A DNA stretch of 24,284 bases from an uncultured Flavobacteriales bacterium (GTDB lineage: Bacteria; Bacteroidota; Bacteroidia; Flavobacteriales; Weeksellaceae), in the NCBI GenBank assembly GCA_937876095.1, contig CALFIE010000062.1:1-24284 (forward strand). The letters run 5' to 3'. The position numbers and the translations under genes are program-made. The notes under the pieces were generated by a model. It was given only the letters and a program-made list of their open reading frames with translations, was not told the DNA's origin and ran no database searches. Shown piece after piece: positions 23,788 through 24,284 of the stretch; within the stretch, counting starts at the first letter, position 1; the number at the start of each line of letters is the position of its first letter.

Positions 23788-24284
23788 AAATTTTAAAAAT
23801 TTTCTCTTGATAAAGTATGCCCGATTCGAATATATTGGTGTACATAGAGAGAATAGTTCTATAATCAATCAAAAAACCATTTTTATCAATAGGTTAATGC
23901 TTGCATTTTTTTTCAACCTAATAATTTTGGCTTTCTTATTTCTTTTAATATCATATTATCAGAATTTTCTATTAACTATTTTGGTTTTAAGTGGCTCCTT
24001 ATTAATTTACAATTTTTATGCAAGACGGAAATATTTGTTAGGGAAAATATATATATTATTTTTTTTGAATTGCATGGCTTTTTTCTCTTCGATATATTTT
24101 TACAATCCTTTACTTTGCTTTAGTTATATACCTATTATTATAGCATCTACAATAATTTTTAATTCAGATGAAGTAAAATATATGTTTATAATAAATATAT
24201 TCTCTGCAATATTGATGTTTGTACAGAATACTTCTTTGGGACTCTCTTTACCTAGAATTTATATAGATAAAACTCCTGAAAAAT
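23777..24284 (+). CDS. Membrane protein related to the upstream kinase N-terminus, cut by the window end
   Basis: The frame opens at ATG 23777, overlapping the last 11 bases of the histidine kinase gene, and stays open to the window end (169 codons). The visible part starts MYIKNFKNFLLIKYARFEYIG and has about five membrane helices in the same layout as the kinase. The segment FNSDEVKYMFIINIFSAILMFVQN matches FSSSEKKYLFILIGESVVLYFVQI of the kinase in position and pattern. I infer that it is the N-terminal sensor part of a second, paralogous histidine kinase translated coupled to the first. The catalytic domains, if any, lie outside the window. It is very AT-rich (about 20-25% G+C in sampled lines). 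Confidence 0.75.
   Translation, partial: MYIKNFKNFLLIKYARFEYIGVHRENSSIINQKTIFINRLMLAFFFNLIILAFLFLLISYYQNFLLTILVLSGSLLIYNFYARRKYLLGKIYILFFLNCMAFFSSIYFYNPLLCFSYIPIIIASTIIFNSDEVKYMFIINIFSAILMFVQNTSLGLSLPRIYIDKTPEK

Overview
The window looks like chromosome from a flavobacterium of the family Weeksellaceae (Chryseobacterium/Cloacibacterium type). The grounds are AT-rich DNA (about one third G+C by sampling), almost no Shine-Dalgarno sequences, Bacteroidota-type -7 boxes (TAnnTTTG) before several genes, an outer-membrane TonB-dependent receptor, a DAHP synthase-chorismate mutase fusion, a DUF2723 protein and a likely sulfonolipid gene pair. The genus call is inference.

Layout. (1) Positions 1-~785 hold the 3' part of an unrecognised gene that is clearly more G+C-rich than the rest. 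It runs straight into a 5'-truncated outer-membrane barrel gene (~785-1356), so this is a rearrangement, integration or assembly junction. (2) 1372-19259 is a long minus-strand block of core genes: hemN, ndk, rsgA, the DAHP synthase/chorismate mutase gene, a CPA1-type Na+/H+ antiporter, dnaX, a DUF1304 protein, a TonB-dependent receptor, a small secreted protein, kdsA, a DUF1697 protein, a GT-C-like membrane protein and a DUF2723 membrane protein. (3) 19471-21880 on the plus strand holds a cysteine-synthase homologue and an alpha-oxoamine synthase. Together they fit the cysteate synthase and cysteate acyltransferase of capnine (sulfonolipid) synthesis. (4) 21881-24284 is a very AT-rich stretch. 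It has two tandem, related short units, each a promoter-like box plus a terminator hairpin, followed by a membrane histidine kinase gene that overlaps the start of a second, related gene cut by the window end.

Most notable points. dnaX carries a run of 11 A. The short gamma form ends just after it, while a -1 shift opens a 200-codon tau extension ending next to the antiporter gene. The paired small-RNA-like units before the kinase genes have no recognised counterpart, and an orphan plus-strand terminator lies between two minus-strand genes at 3541-3570. Several intergenic gaps hold degenerate or palindromic repeats, and similar text seems to have entered hemN and the dnaX linker in frame.

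How the genes relate. Most of the minus-strand block is housekeeping: haem synthesis, nucleotide balance, ribosome assembly, aromatic amino acids, replication and Kdo for LPS. kdsA, the secreted protein and the receptor are tightly spaced and probably cotranscribed. No rRNA, tRNA, CRISPR array, transposase or integrase was seen.
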